DNA of 64,000 nt from Rhizobium mongolense subsp. loessense (GCF_900099775.1 NZ_FMTM01000007.1:186001-250000), one strand, 5' to 3'; shown: positions 36,309 through 45,718, numbered from the stretch's first letter. Program-made: numbers and translations. The notes: generated from the letters alone by a model not told the origin.

Positions 36309-37061
36309 TTAAAGCGGCAGATCGGTGCCGAACTGGCCCTCCGGCACGAAGCGAGCGGTCGGGATGATGGTGAGCGACGGCAGCGTGCTGTCGGGGCCGC
36401 GGGAAAACATCATTCGCTGTTCGCTGGCGCTGGAGATAAAGAAGGGATAACGCGTCAGAAGCTTTCGGCCAACCTCGATCACATTCGTCGCCATCAGGGT
36501 CATGTCGATTCCGTAATTCTTCGCCAGCCGGCCGGGCACGATGGTATCGGCATAGAAGACCCGCTTGTAGAACGCGGCGTGCGGGGGCCGGCAGAACTGG
36601 AGAACGCGGTCTGCACGGAAATGTGCCGCCGCAACGATGCTTGGCCTCAGCGTCAGGTAGGGAATCCACGACAGGTCGGCGGTCAGTTCCGGATCGGCTG
36701 CAAAGCGCGCCGGATCGATCAAGGTCAGCCCTGCATCCAAGAGCGAATCGATCGCTTCAGGAAAGGCGCCGGCGGACTGGCTGACGCGATGGTCCGGCGT
36801 TACATAGTGAAGTCGGACCGTGCTGACCATTTCGCCGTAATAGTAGAGACCGAAGACATAAGCATGGCTATCGAAATCGGTATCGTCCAACAGCCCCTTT
36901 GGGGCGAGCGCCAGCACGTCATGGGCCTTGTAGGCCTTCCAGCGCAACCGTTCGACATCTTCCATGTCCTCGCTGCTTTCGATGCGGCGATATTCGACAT
37001 GGTCCAGAATTTCGAGAAGCTTTCTTGAAAAGTCACTTGTATTCAAAGGGATTGACGCCAT
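36309..37061 (-). CDS. FeeM-like N-acyl amino acid synthase family protein
   Basis: The 250-residue product resembles the FeeM/autoinducer-synthase branch of the acetyltransferase fold. Early parts EDMEDVERLRWKAYKAHDVL and YYYGEMVSTVRLHYVTPDH match the substrate core. FeeM joins a fatty acyl group from acyl carrier protein to an amino acid such as tyrosine. It is not a canonical LuxI, and no luxR gene is near. The ATG at 37061 follows a GGGAA; an ATG at 37091 is possible. A 135-base AT-rich stretch separates it from the upstream GGDEF/EAL gene, so it probably has its own promoter. The product made is unknown. Confidence 0.72.
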   Translation of the reverse strand: MASIPLNTSDFSRKLLEILDHVEYRRIESSEDMEDVERLRWKAYKAHDVLALAPKGLLDDTDFDSHAYVFGLYYYGEMVSTVRLHYVTPDHRVSQSAGAFPEAIDSLLDAGLTLIDPARFAADPELTADLSWIPYLTLRPSIVAAAHFRADRVLQFCRPPHAAFYKRVFYADTIVPGRLAKNYGIDMTLMATNVIEVGRKLLTRYPFFISSASEQRMMFSRGPDSTLPSLTIIPTARFVPEGQFGTDLPL

Positions 37062-37196
37062 TGATGTTCCCGCAGTTAACGGGCCATTAATCATATCTGG
37101 GCACGCAAAGAGCAAGATGTATCAAAAATTTCTGACGTATTTGAATTATTAAGGTTAACAGACCCGAGTAAATGGGCTCTGCTGCGATGGCGGCGA

Positions 37197-39500
37197 TCAG
37201 GCGACCTTGCTGCGGCGGCGCTGGGTGACGCGACGGCTGAGCGCTTGCGAAAGGATGCCGATCTCCTTTGAGGGGACCGGCGGAGAGAAGACATAGCCCT
37301 GCACGAGATCCGCGCTGCGATGCTTGTTGAGCAATGCCAATTGCTCAACAGTTTCCACACCCTCGATGACGATCTTGAGCCCGAGCTCGCGGGCGAGATT
37401 GACGGTACCGCACAAAAGCTTCAGACGGCGCGTGTCTTCCGCGATATTGCGAACGAAGGAGCGATCGATCTTGACGATATCGAGCGGCAACGTGTCGAGA
37501 TAGCTAAGGCTGGAGAAGCCCGTGCCGAAGTCATCGATCGCTATGGTGATGCCGTGGGAGCGCAATTCCGCGAGGATGGCGCGCACCGCCGCAGGCTCGT
37601 CGATGAGACAACTTTCTGTAATTTCCAGATGCAGCCGCGACGCCTTCAGGCCGGATGTTGAAAGCGCTTCCGAAACGACGGCGAGGATATCGTTGTCACG
37701 CAGGTCGCGTGCCGAGAGATTGACCGAAATCGCGATGTGGTCGGGCCAGGTCATGCATTCGCTGCAGGCCCTGAAAAGGATGAACCGCGTGATGTCCGAT
37801 ATGATGCCCATCTCTTCGGCGAGGCGGATGAAAACGTCCGGCGGAATGGCGCCTTTTTCCGGGTGGACCCAGCGCGCCAGCGCCTCGGCGCATTCGATGC
37901 GTGTCCCATCGTTTTTGAACATCGGTTGAAACACGACGCTGAGCGCGCCCGCAGCCACCGCTTCGCGCAAGTCCGCTTTCAGCTTCTGCTGCTCGATGTA
38001 GCGGCCATCCATTTCGTGTTCGAAGCCGGTGATGCCGCCGCGCAGCCGTGACTTGCTTTCAAAGAGGGCGAGGTCCGCTTTGATGCTCCACTCCTCCATT
38101 GCAAATGCATTGCTTTCGAGGAGCGCGTAGCCGGCGCTGAGCGATACAAGGAAGGTGACCTCGTCCACTTCATAATTGCCCTGTATGTCGGCATGCACCC
38201 GGCGGATTTCGGCATCGAGCGCTTCGTTGTTCTTGGCATGGGGGAAGAAGATGACGAATTGGTCGCCCATGAGGCGGCCGACGATGGCATTGCCTGCTTT
38301 GTCCTTGATGCACGCCGCGATCGCGCAGAGCAGGTGATCGCCGGTGATGTGGCCGCGCATGTCGTTAACGTGCTTGAACTCATCGATGTCGAGGACCATG
38401 AACCCAAGCGGCCCACGCCTTTTGGGGTGGCGCTCGATATACTCCTTTACGAGATGACCAAAATATTCGCGGTTCGGCAGGCCGGTCAGTGCATCGAAGC
38501 GGACCATATGCAGGATCTTCTGCTCCGCCTTCACGCGGCTCGAAACATCCTCGAAGATCAGAACGGCGCCGCCGTCGGCACGACGCTTCGCGGAAAATTC
38601 CAGCGACAGACTCTCTGGAAAATGGATCAGGGTGCGCGATAGGCCCTCCTCGGCAACCTGTGTCAGCTGCCGCAGAATCAATTCCGGTTGCGAGGCATCC
38701 ATGAAGCTGTAGCGCGCGCCGTAGCGCAGGACGGCACCGAGGTCGCGATCCTTCAACCGGCCCGGATCGCCGATCTTGAGGAGCTCGCAGGCCTTCCGGT
38801 TGATCACCTGGATACGGTTCGACGGATCGACCATCACGAGACCGTGCGGCATATTGTTGAGCGCGGTATCGAAACGATCGGCAATCAGCGAGATCTGCCG
38901 GTGAGCGATGACATTCTCATAAAGGAACTCGCGCACGCCGTTGGCCATCGCCCGCGTCGTCAGCCAGAAGGGAATGAGGAAGATAGAGAGGATGCCGCGA
39001 TAGAAATCCAAAGCCATCAGGCTGCAGACAATCATCGGCAGGCAGCAGGAGAAAGTCTGCAGGTCGACTGCCAGCCGCGAACCGTAATTGCGGCCGACGA
39101 CGGAAACCATGGTCGCCATCGTGACGGAAATGCAGGCAAGCTCCGCGAAGGAATCATGCACGACGAAGATGGCATAGCCGCTGCCGATGCCGAGGATGGC
39201 TGTAGTGCAGGCTGCACCGGCAACCAGGACGCGCTCCCAGCGCTCGATGCCGGCGCGCGACAGTTTCTCTTTTTCCACGCGATCGAACCGCCGGAAGGTG
39301 AGCATACGGACGCAAAAGACCAGGAAGGCGGCAGCCGACAGCAGAACATAGATGGAAGACTGCGTTTTGGCCGCAACCGCCAGGAAAGTTGCGACATGCA
39401 CAATGACGCCGGCGAGCAGCGTCATGCGGTTCCCCGAAAGAGAACTCACAAACGACAGATACACGTCGATAGGGACCCTGTTCGGGTTATGTGGTTTCAT
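37197..39500 (-). CDS. Membrane GGDEF/EAL protein with degenerate GGDEF site
   Basis: The 767-residue product has about five membrane helices (residues 20-190), a PAS-like region (about 215-330), a GGDEF domain (about 340-500) and an EAL domain (about 520-750). The cyclase signature reads LMGDQF instead of GGDEF, so diguanylate cyclase activity is doubtful. The EAL part is intact: CAEALARW, DDFGTGFSSLSY, KIDRSFV and EGVET, so it should degrade cyclic di-GMP. The ATG at 39500 follows AGGGAAAG; the frame is open 68 codons upstream without family-like sequence. Confidence 0.88.
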   Translation of the reverse strand: MKPHNPNRVPIDVYLSFVSSLSGNRMTLLAGVIVHVATFLAVAAKTQSSIYVLLSAAAFLVFCVRMLTFRRFDRVEKEKLSRAGIERWERVLVAGAACTTAILGIGSGYAIFVVHDSFAELACISVTMATMVSVVGRNYGSRLAVDLQTFSCCLPMIVCSLMALDFYRGILSIFLIPFWLTTRAMANGVREFLYENVIAHRQISLIADRFDTALNNMPHGLVMVDPSNRIQVINRKACELLKIGDPGRLKDRDLGAVLRYGARYSFMDASQPELILRQLTQVAEEGLSRTLIHFPESLSLEFSAKRRADGGAVLIFEDVSSRVKAEQKILHMVRFDALTGLPNREYFGHLVKEYIERHPKRRGPLGFMVLDIDEFKHVNDMRGHITGDHLLCAIAACIKDKAGNAIVGRLMGDQFVIFFPHAKNNEALDAEIRRVHADIQGNYEVDEVTFLVSLSAGYALLESNAFAMEEWSIKADLALFESKSRLRGGITGFEHEMDGRYIEQQKLKADLREAVAAGALSVVFQPMFKNDGTRIECAEALARWVHPEKGAIPPDVFIRLAEEMGIISDITRFILFRACSECMTWPDHIAISVNLSARDLRDNDILAVVSEALSTSGLKASRLHLEITESCLIDEPAAVRAILAELRSHGITIAIDDFGTGFSSLSYLDTLPLDIVKIDRSFVRNIAEDTRRLKLLCGTVNLARELGLKIVIEGVETVEQLALLNKHRSADLVQGYVFSPPVPSKEIGILSQALSRRVTQRRRSKVA

Positions 39501-39820
39501 CCATACTTTCCCTGTGCGCCGGGATGATACGGGGAACCTTTTAAAAATTGATTGCCTAGACCCTAACTGTTTGGTTGTTTTTTCTAAAACCGAAGAGAGA
39601 ATTTCAAGATTAAGCGCGAATTTCACAGCCATGAAGTGAAGTTTATGGAAAAATGATCCACGCTTAGGTTGCTGGTTGTTCAGGCTGCATCTAAACCGCC
39701 GCATCCAAAGTCTACGACTAAAATCCTATAAGGCCGTTTATTCTTTCAATTTCCAAAACCGTAGTTTACACAAATTTCAAAAGTGAGAACTTGCCGCAAA
39801 GGCAGAGTAAGGGGAAAGGC
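39501..39820. promoter_or_regulatory. AT-rich divergent intergenic region
   Basis: About 320 bases lie between the divergent GGDEF/EAL and TRAP transporter genes and contain no supported gene. The stretch 39540-39790 is clearly more AT-rich than the surroundings, with T-rich and A-rich runs such as TTGGTTGTTTTTTCTAAAA. It probably holds both promoters. No operator palindrome was recognised. Confidence 0.5.
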
Positions 39821-40360
39821 ATGCCGGCGTTTCTAAGCGTCAGCCGGCTGATCGACAGCGTCAGCCAATTCATAGGGAAAATCGCCGATTACATGGTGCT
39901 TGTGTGCTGCTTCATCAGCGCTGGCAATGCAATCGTGCGCTATCTTTTCAATTACAGCTCGAATGGTTGGCTGGAGATTCAATGGTATCTCTTTGCCTAC
40001 ATCGTCGTGCTCGGGGCGGCTCATACGCTGCGCAACAATGAGCACGTACGCGTTGACCTGATCTACGGATCGGTTTCCGACAAGGCCAGAATCTGGATCG
40101 ATATCATCGGTTTGATCGTCTTCCTGATCCCGGCCTGCTCTTTTCTGGCTTTCTTGTGCTGGCCCTATTTCGTGATCGCCTTCCAGCAGGGTGAGATATC
40201 CGCAAATGCGGGAGGGCTCATCCGCTGGCCGGTCAAGCTTATTCTTTTCGCAGGTTTCGCACTCCTGGTGCTGCAGGGCATTTCGGAACTCATCAAGAGG
40301 ATCGCCGCGGTGCGCGGCTACATCCAGCTCGAAACGAAATACGAAAAGCCGCTGCAATAA
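39821..40360 (+). CDS. TRAP transporter small permease (DctQ family)
   Basis: The 179-residue protein has four membrane helices, the pattern of the small TRAP permease that pairs with the large permease. A DctQ-like QWYLFAYIVVLGAAHTLRNNEHV motif spans the second helix region. The ATG at 39821 has AAGGGGAAAGG upstream; a TTG at 39791 is less likely. It lies 21 bases before the large permease gene. The substrate is probably a carboxylate, as for most TRAP systems, but cannot be told from this subunit. Confidence 0.9.
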   Translation: MPAFLSVSRLIDSVSQFIGKIADYMVLVCCFISAGNAIVRYLFNYSSNGWLEIQWYLFAYIVVLGAAHTLRNNEHVRVDLIYGSVSDKARIWIDIIGLIVFLIPACSFLAFLCWPYFVIAFQQGEISANAGGLIRWPVKLILFAGFALLVLQGISELIKRIAAVRGYIQLETKYEKPLQ

Positions 40361-40381
40361 AGCTCTCCGGGAGGAACGGAT

Positions 40382-41941
40382 TTGTTTGACTTCGGTATCA
40401 TTCCACCGGCGATGTTTCTGGGCATGGTCATCTTCATGCTCTACGGCTTTCCGGTCGCCTTTTCGCTCGCGTCCGTCGGCCTCTTCTTCGGGGTCATCGG
40501 CATAGCAACCGGCCATTTCAGCGAGGCCTTCCTGCAGGCCTTGCCCCTTCGCGTCTTCGGCATCGTTTCCAACGACCTGCTGCTCGCCATACCCTTCTTC
40601 ACCTTCATGGGCGCCATTCTGGAACGGTGTGGCCTGGCGGAGGATCTTCTCGAGGGAACCGGCAAGCTCTTCGGCGCCGTACCCGGCGGTCTCGCCTACG
40701 CCGTCATACTCGTCGGCGCTGTTCTCGGCGCCATCACCGGCACGGTTGCGGCATCGGTCATCACAATGGGCGTGATCTCGCTGCCGATCATGCTGCGCTA
40801 CGGCTACAATCCGCGGCTGGCGACAGGCGTCATCGCCGCATCGGGCACGATCACTCAGGTCATCCCGCCCTCCCTCGTGCTCGTCGTTCTCGCCGACCAG
40901 CTCGGCAGATCGGTCGGTGACATGTATCTCGGCGCCATCGGCCCTTCGATCCTGCAGGTCGCGATCTTCCTTGGCTTCATCCTGTTCCTGTCCATCTTCC
41001 GGCCAGGCTTGATGCCGCCGCTGCCGAAGGAGGTGCGCGGCGAGTTCAACTGGGCACTGCTGATGAAGGTGCTGGCCGGCATGGTGCCTTCCATTATCCT
41101 CATCTTCCTTGTGCTCGGCACGATCTTCATGGGGCTTGCGACGCCAACGGAAGCTGGCGCCCTCGGCGTGGTGGGCGCGATCGCACTCGCAGCGCTCCAC
41201 CGCCGCCTGACCTGGCCGCTGGTCCGCGAAGCCATGACATCGACGATGCATATCACCTCGATGGTGGTGATGATCTTGATCGGCTCGACTTGCTTCAGCC
41301 TCGTCTTTCAGGGCATGGATGGTTCGCGCTGGATCGAGCACATGCTGTCCGGCATCCCGGGCGGTCCGGTCGGCTTCCTGATCTTCGTCAACCTCTTCAT
41401 CTTCGTCCTCGCCTTCTTCCTCGATTTCTTCGAAATCGCCTTCATCGTCATTCCGATGCTGGCGCCCGTCGCTTCGGCGCTCGGTATCGATCTGATCTGG
41501 TTTGGCGTGCTTATCTGCGTGAACATGCAGACGAGCTTCATGCACCCGCCCTTCGGCTTCGCGCTGTTTTATCTGCGCTCCATCGCCAGCCGTGACGTGA
41601 AGACACGGGACATCTACATGGGTGCGATCCCATGGGTCGTCATGCAGCTCATCCTCGTCGCGGTTGTGATCTTCTGGCCGCAATCCGTGACCTACTGGCT
41701 AAACAAGGGTCCGGCCGTGGACCTCAACACGATCAAGATCGAAATACCCGGCTTCGGCGGCAATCAGCTCTCGCTGCCTCCCGCGCCTGGCGGCGGCAGT
41801 ACACCACAGATCCCGGGTCTCACCCTGCCGCCCCTGAACGGTCTGCCCGGTCAGCAGCCTGCCCCTGCGACGCCCGCGCCGGCCAATCCGGCACAACCAG
41901 CACCGCCGCCCGATCTCAACCAACCACCAAAGATCAATTGA
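40382..41941 (+). CDS. TRAP transporter large permease (DctM family)
   Basis: The 519-residue protein has about 12 membrane helices in residues 1-450 and is the ion-coupled translocating subunit. Motifs include ILVGAVLGAITGTVAASV and QVIPPSLVLVVLADQLG. It starts at TTG 40382, with GGGAGGAACGGA just upstream. Residues from about 455 form an unusual Gly/Pro/Gln-rich tail (ending PAPATPAPANPAQPAPP), longer than most DctM proteins and probably flexible. A strong terminator follows ten bases later. Confidence 0.93.
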   Translation: MFDFGIIPPAMFLGMVIFMLYGFPVAFSLASVGLFFGVIGIATGHFSEAFLQALPLRVFGIVSNDLLLAIPFFTFMGAILERCGLAEDLLEGTGKLFGAVPGGLAYAVILVGAVLGAITGTVAASVITMGVISLPIMLRYGYNPRLATGVIAASGTITQVIPPSLVLVVLADQLGRSVGDMYLGAIGPSILQVAIFLGFILFLSIFRPGLMPPLPKEVRGEFNWALLMKVLAGMVPSIILIFLVLGTIFMGLATPTEAGALGVVGAIALAALHRRLTWPLVREAMTSTMHITSMVVMILIGSTCFSLVFQGMDGSRWIEHMLSGIPGGPVGFLIFVNLFIFVLAFFLDFFEIAFIVIPMLAPVASALGIDLIWFGVLICVNMQTSFMHPPFGFALFYLRSIASRDVKTRDIYMGAIPWVVMQLILVAVVIFWPQSVTYWLNKGPAVDLNTIKIEIPGFGGNQLSLPPAPGGGSTPQIPGLTLPPLNGLPGQQPAPATPAPANPAQPAPPPDLNQPPKIN

Positions 41942-41950
41942 ATGCAAATG

Positions 41951-41983
41951 AAGAAGCCCCGGGTTTCCATCCGGGGCTTCTTG
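41951..41983 (+). terminator. Bidirectional terminator between TRAP permease and binding protein genes
   Basis: A perfect 12-bp stem (41951-41962 with 41971-41982) closes an eight-base loop. It lies between convergent stops and can serve both. Confidence 0.82.
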
Positions 41984-42021
41984 TTGGCGATGCGATAAAC
42001 GCGAAGAACGGTTCCAGCCGC

Positions 42022-43128
42022 CTAGAGCTTGCCCGATCGCTGCTGGATCATCATGAAGGTGTCAAACGTATATTCCGACAGCTGCATCCAGAGGTAAGCA
42101 TCGCGCTTGAATGCGGTCTGGTCGTCGTAGATCTTCTTGAAAGATGGGTTCGAAGCCGAGAGCTCGGCATAAAGACCGGCTGAAGCCTGGAATGCAGCTT
42201 CCAGAATTTCCTGGCTGAAGGGACGCAGTGTCGCACCTTCGGCGACGAGCTGCTTCAGCGCTGAAGGGTTCTTCATATCGTATTTCGCCATCATCCTGGT
42301 ATTGGAATAGGTGCAGGCGTCGGCGAGGATCGTCTGGTAGTGCTTCGGCAGACTGTTCCACTTTTCGAGATTGAAGAAAGCGTGGATCGCCGGACCGCCT
42401 TCCCAGAAGCCCGGATAGTAGTAGTACTTGGCGACTTTATGCAGGCCGAGCTTCAAGTCGTCATAGGGACCGACCCACTCGGACGCGTCGATCGTGCCCT
42501 TTTCGAGCGCCGGATAGATGTCACCGCCGGCAATCTGCTGCGGGATGACGCCGAGCTTTTCCATGACGCGCCCGGCAAGACCGGCGATACGCATCTTGAC
42601 GCCCTTGAGGTCATCCAGCGTATTGATTTCCTTGCGGAACCAGCCCCCCATCTGGACGCCGGTATTACCGGCTGGAAGACCGAACATGCCCTGCGTGGCA
42701 TAAAATTCGTTCATCAGGTTGATGCCATTGCCCTCGAAGAACCAGGCGTTGGTGAGGCGGGCATTGAGGCCGAAGGGAATGGCCGTGCCGATTGCATAGG
42801 TCGGATCCTTGCCGACGAAATAGTACGAGCAGGTGTGGCAGCATTCGACGGTACCCGAGCTGACGGCGTCGGCCGCCTGCAGGCCGGGCACGATTTCACC
42901 GGCTGCGAAAGGCTGGATCTTGAAGGCACCGTCGGTCGCGTCGGCGACTTGCTTGGCGATATCTTCCGCACCGCCAAAGATCGTGTCCAGGCTCTTCGGG
43001 AACGAAGAGGTCATGCGCCACGAAATTTTCGGATTCTCCTGTGCGATCGCCGGTGCGGCGAGCGCGCTTGCCGCAACGGCACCTGCCCCCGCAGTTCCAG
43101 CCTTCTTAATAAACGAACGACGATCCAT
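42022..43128 (-). CDS. TRAP transporter substrate-binding protein (DctP family)
   Basis: The 368-residue periplasmic protein starts with a twin-arginine signal (DRRSFIKKAG, then an Ala-rich stretch to APAIAQ). The mature part fits the DctP family, with WRMTSSFPKSLDTIFGGAED and later GWFRKEINTLDDLKGVKMRI, a substrate-binding region with the conserved arginine. Close relatives bind keto acids, lactate or similar carboxylates. The ATG at 43128 follows GGGAGG. It is convergent with the two permease genes, unlike the usual P-Q-M operon order. Confidence 0.9.
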   Translation of the reverse strand: MDRRSFIKKAGTAGAGAVAASALAAPAIAQENPKISWRMTSSFPKSLDTIFGGAEDIAKQVADATDGAFKIQPFAAGEIVPGLQAADAVSSGTVECCHTCSYYFVGKDPTYAIGTAIPFGLNARLTNAWFFEGNGINLMNEFYATQGMFGLPAGNTGVQMGGWFRKEINTLDDLKGVKMRIAGLAGRVMEKLGVIPQQIAGGDIYPALEKGTIDASEWVGPYDDLKLGLHKVAKYYYYPGFWEGGPAIHAFFNLEKWNSLPKHYQTILADACTYSNTRMMAKYDMKNPSALKQLVAEGATLRPFSQEILEAAFQASAGLYAELSASNPSFKKIYDDQTAFKRDAYLWMQLSEYTFDTFMMIQQRSGKL

Positions 43129-43423
43129 CAAAAACCTCCCGTATAGATGGTATGCACGGACAATCTCATCTTTACCCGCAGCAATGGAGGCGAGCTAAGC
43201 ATGCGGCCGCCCGCGTTTCAAGCTTTAGTCGATCAGACTTTGGCATCACGGCAGCAATTTGGCGAATGCCGTGTTTCCATCGAAAATCAGCAGTTTAGCA
43301 AGGTCTCTATGCTTGATTGGCGCAGATCGCCGCAATTTGGCCCGCCATTGCGCCGACAAGTTGACTTTGAGGCCGATCTCGGTTCTCACAATAGAAAAAT
43401 CGAGAGCTTTCCGGATTAAAAAT

Positions 43424-44194
43424 ATGAAGCCGATCGTCGCCGTTCCTGCCGATATCCGCACCCTCGATGGCGCCGACTGGCATGCCGTCCAGCATCAGTA
43501 TGTACGCGCGGCGCTGAACGCCGCGGGCGTCATGGCCTTCATCATTCCTGCCTTCGAGAAAGGTTATGACACGGACGCAATCCTTGACCGAGTGGATGGT
43601 CTGCTGGTTTCCGGCTCCGCGAGCAACGTCCACCCATCGCTCTACGGTGCCGAGGCTCGCGAAAGCGATGGCCCCTTCGACCAGGCGCGTGACGCAACGG
43701 CCATACCCCTCATCCGCCGTGCAATCGATCGAGCCATCCCGCTGCTGGCGATCTGCCGGGGCATACAGGAGCTCAACGTCGCGCTCGGCGGTTCCCTTGC
43801 CAGTGAAATCCACGAACAGGAGGGCATCTGGGACCACAGAAAGCCAGCCGATGTCGATCGCGACGGCATGTATGCCATCCGCCAGAGCGTTTTCGTCAAG
43901 GAAGGCTCCTGCATCGCCCGCATCATCGGTCCAGGCGAAGTCCTGGTGAACTCGCTGCACCGTCAGGCAATCGCCAAGACGGCGCCTCGCCTACAGGTGG
44001 AGGCGATCGCCGAAGACGGGACGATCGAAGCCGTTTCCGTCATCGACGCCAAAGCCTTTGCCGTCGGCGTGCAGTGGCATCCGGAATACTGGGCCGAAAC
44101 CGACAAGCCCTCGAATCAGATCTTTGCGGCCTTCGGGGATGCGGCAAGAGAATACGCGGCGGCGAAGAATGCCTCCATGAAGGTCAAGGCTTAG
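43424..44194 (+). CDS. Gamma-glutamyl-gamma-aminobutyrate hydrolase-like class I amidotransferase (peptidase C26)
   Basis: The 256-residue product has the class I glutamine amidotransferase fold with nucleophile Cys in LLAICRGIQELNVALGG and His-Glu in VQWHPEYW, as in PuuD. PuuD releases GABA from gamma-glutamyl-GABA in putrescine catabolism. No other puu gene is nearby, so another gamma-glutamyl substrate is possible. The ATG at 43424 gives the normal N-terminus (MKPIVAVPAD); the frame is open upstream without matching sequence. The region upstream to the TRAP gene is about 295 bases and divergent. Confidence 0.85.
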   Translation: MKPIVAVPADIRTLDGADWHAVQHQYVRAALNAAGVMAFIIPAFEKGYDTDAILDRVDGLLVSGSASNVHPSLYGAEARESDGPFDQARDATAIPLIRRAIDRAIPLLAICRGIQELNVALGGSLASEIHEQEGIWDHRKPADVDRDGMYAIRQSVFVKEGSCIARIIGPGEVLVNSLHRQAIAKTAPRLQVEAIAEDGTIEAVSVIDAKAFAVGVQWHPEYWAETDKPSNQIFAAFGDAAREYAAAKNASMKVKA

Positions 44195-44231
44195 GTACTC
44201 CGGTTGCACGACAGAACGACAGGTATCGACA

Positions 44232-44741
44232 GTGGCTCGCGGCGAGATCAATATACGGCTCCTCGGCCCCGCGGATATTGAGGCTTTTCGGCAAATCCGC
44301 TTGGAGGCGCTACAAACAGAGCCCGCGGCATATGCGAGCACCGCCGCCGATTGGGAGAGCCTGACAAACGATGAATGGCGTCACCGCCTCTCGAACAATG
44401 CAGTGTTCGTCGCATTCCACCAAGAGAGGCCGGTTGGCATGATGGGCTTGATGCGGCAGCAATCGAGCAAGATGGCCCACCGTGCGACGATTATTATGGT
44501 CTACGTGCATAAGAGCTTTCGCGGTTTAGGCGCCGCCTCGGCGCTACTGGAACGACTGACCGGGCACGCTCGAGAGGTCGGCATCAGACAGCTGGAGCTG
44601 GCCGTAAGCGCGCAGAACCCGCCAGCGATCCGTTTCTACGAGCGCGAGGGCTTCATCCAGGTCGGGCGAATTCCGGGCGGAATTATTCACGACGGAGAGG
44701 AAATCGATGATGTCGTTATGGCGCGGCGCATCGTTGACTGA
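44232..44741 (+). CDS. GNAT family N-acetyltransferase
   Basis: The 169-residue product has the acetyl-CoA fold, with the signature VHKSFRGLGAASALLERL and a terminal region NPPAIRFYEREGF typical of small-molecule or protein N-acetyltransferases. It starts at GTG 44232, with AGGT about eight bases upstream, 37 bases after the amidase gene, and may be co-transcribed. The substrate is unknown. Confidence 0.85.
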   Translation: MARGEINIRLLGPADIEAFRQIRLEALQTEPAAYASTAADWESLTNDEWRHRLSNNAVFVAFHQERPVGMMGLMRQQSSKMAHRATIIMVYVHKSFRGLGAASALLERLTGHAREVGIRQLELAVSAQNPPAIRFYEREGFIQVGRIPGGIIHDGEEIDDVVMARRIVD

Positions 44742-44745
44742 GCCG

Positions 44746-45702
44746 TTACCTTGCCGCAGGCGTTTCCGGCACCGGAGTTAGCGGCCTGCTCTTCTCAAAC
44801 CATTCGATGAGATTGCCGGCAACGAGATCGGCCATCGCGTTGCGCGTCGGGATCGAGGCGGAGGCGACGTGCGGCAGCAGCACCGCATTCGGCAAGCTGA
44901 AGAGTTCCGCCGGGACCACCGGCTCGCTGTAGAAGACATCGAGGCCCGCAGCCCCTAGTGCGCCGCTCTTCAGCGCCGAAACGAGCGCTGCTTCATCCAC
45001 CGTCCATCCTCGGCCGACATTGATCAGAATGCCGTCAGGGCCGAGTGCAGAAAGGACCTCCGCATCGATCGTCTTGTGGGTGTGAGGCGTCTTCGGAACG
45101 ATCGCAATCAACGTATCGACAGCGTCGGCGAGACCTTTCAGCGTCGGATGATAATCATAGGTGATATCGGGATGGATCGTGCGTGTGTGATAGCTGATTT
45201 TCACCTTGAATGGTTCGAGGCGCCTGGCGATCTCTTGGCCGATGCGGCCGAGGCCGTAGAGACCGACATGCCGCCCTTTTAAGGAAAAGCGCGATAATGG
45301 GTAGGCCGAACCCGGCGTCCAGTGGCCCTCACGCAGCCAGTTCTCCGCCCGCGGCAGTTCGCGGACGGTGTTGAGCAGCAGGCCGATTGCCGTATCGGCG
45401 ACCTCGTCGTTCAACACATCCGGCGTGTTGGTAACGACGATACCTTTTTCCGCAGCATGCTTGACGTCCACGGCGTCATAGCCGACGCCGAAGCTCGCGA
45501 TCACCTCAAGGCTCGGCAGCTGATCCATCCACCTGCCGGCAAACGCGCCGCTGACGGCAGCGCCGCGAATGCGGTTTGCGGTTTCGGCGTCGAGTTCCAA
45601 CGTCTCGCTTTTTTCGACGGCGACAACTTCAAAACGGTCCTTCAAGGTCGCAAGAACACGCTCGTGTATCTTCCCGGGAACGAGAATGGCGATGCGGGAC
45701 AT
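44746..45702 (-). CDS. D-isomer-specific 2-hydroxyacid dehydrogenase
   Basis: The 318-residue enzyme reduces a 2-keto acid (glyoxylate, hydroxypyruvate or similar) with NAD(P)H. The dinucleotide motif GLYGLGRIGQEIARRL and the catalytic segment INVGRGWTVDEAAL with the later LLPHVASAS (His) are visible. The LacI regulator gene lies upstream, 16 bases away in the same direction, and the dehydrogenase could be one of its targets. GAGGAAAAG precedes the ATG. It is convergent with the acetyltransferase gene. Confidence 0.88.
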   Translation of the reverse strand: MSRIAILVPGKIHERVLATLKDRFEVVAVEKSETLELDAETANRIRGAAVSGAFAGRWMDQLPSLEVIASFGVGYDAVDVKHAAEKGIVVTNTPDVLNDEVADTAIGLLLNTVRELPRAENWLREGHWTPGSAYPLSRFSLKGRHVGLYGLGRIGQEIARRLEPFKVKISYHTRTIHPDITYDYHPTLKGLADAVDTLIAIVPKTPHTHKTIDAEVLSALGPDGILINVGRGWTVDEAALVSALKSGALGAAGLDVFYSEPVVPAELFSLPNAVLLPHVASASIPTRNAMADLVAGNLIEWFEKSRPLTPVPETPAAR

Positions 45703-45718
45703 GGCTTTTCCTCTTGTA

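Noticed and set aside
36309..37061. Possible LuxI-type quorum-sensing synthase
   Set aside because: The sequence fits the FeeM-like branch better, and there is no luxR gene next to it.
39833..41683. Antisense frame of 616 codons over the TRAP permease genes
   Set aside because: The translation is dominated by Asp, Glu, Arg and His, a typical mirror of membrane-protein codons; no domain and no ribosome binding site.
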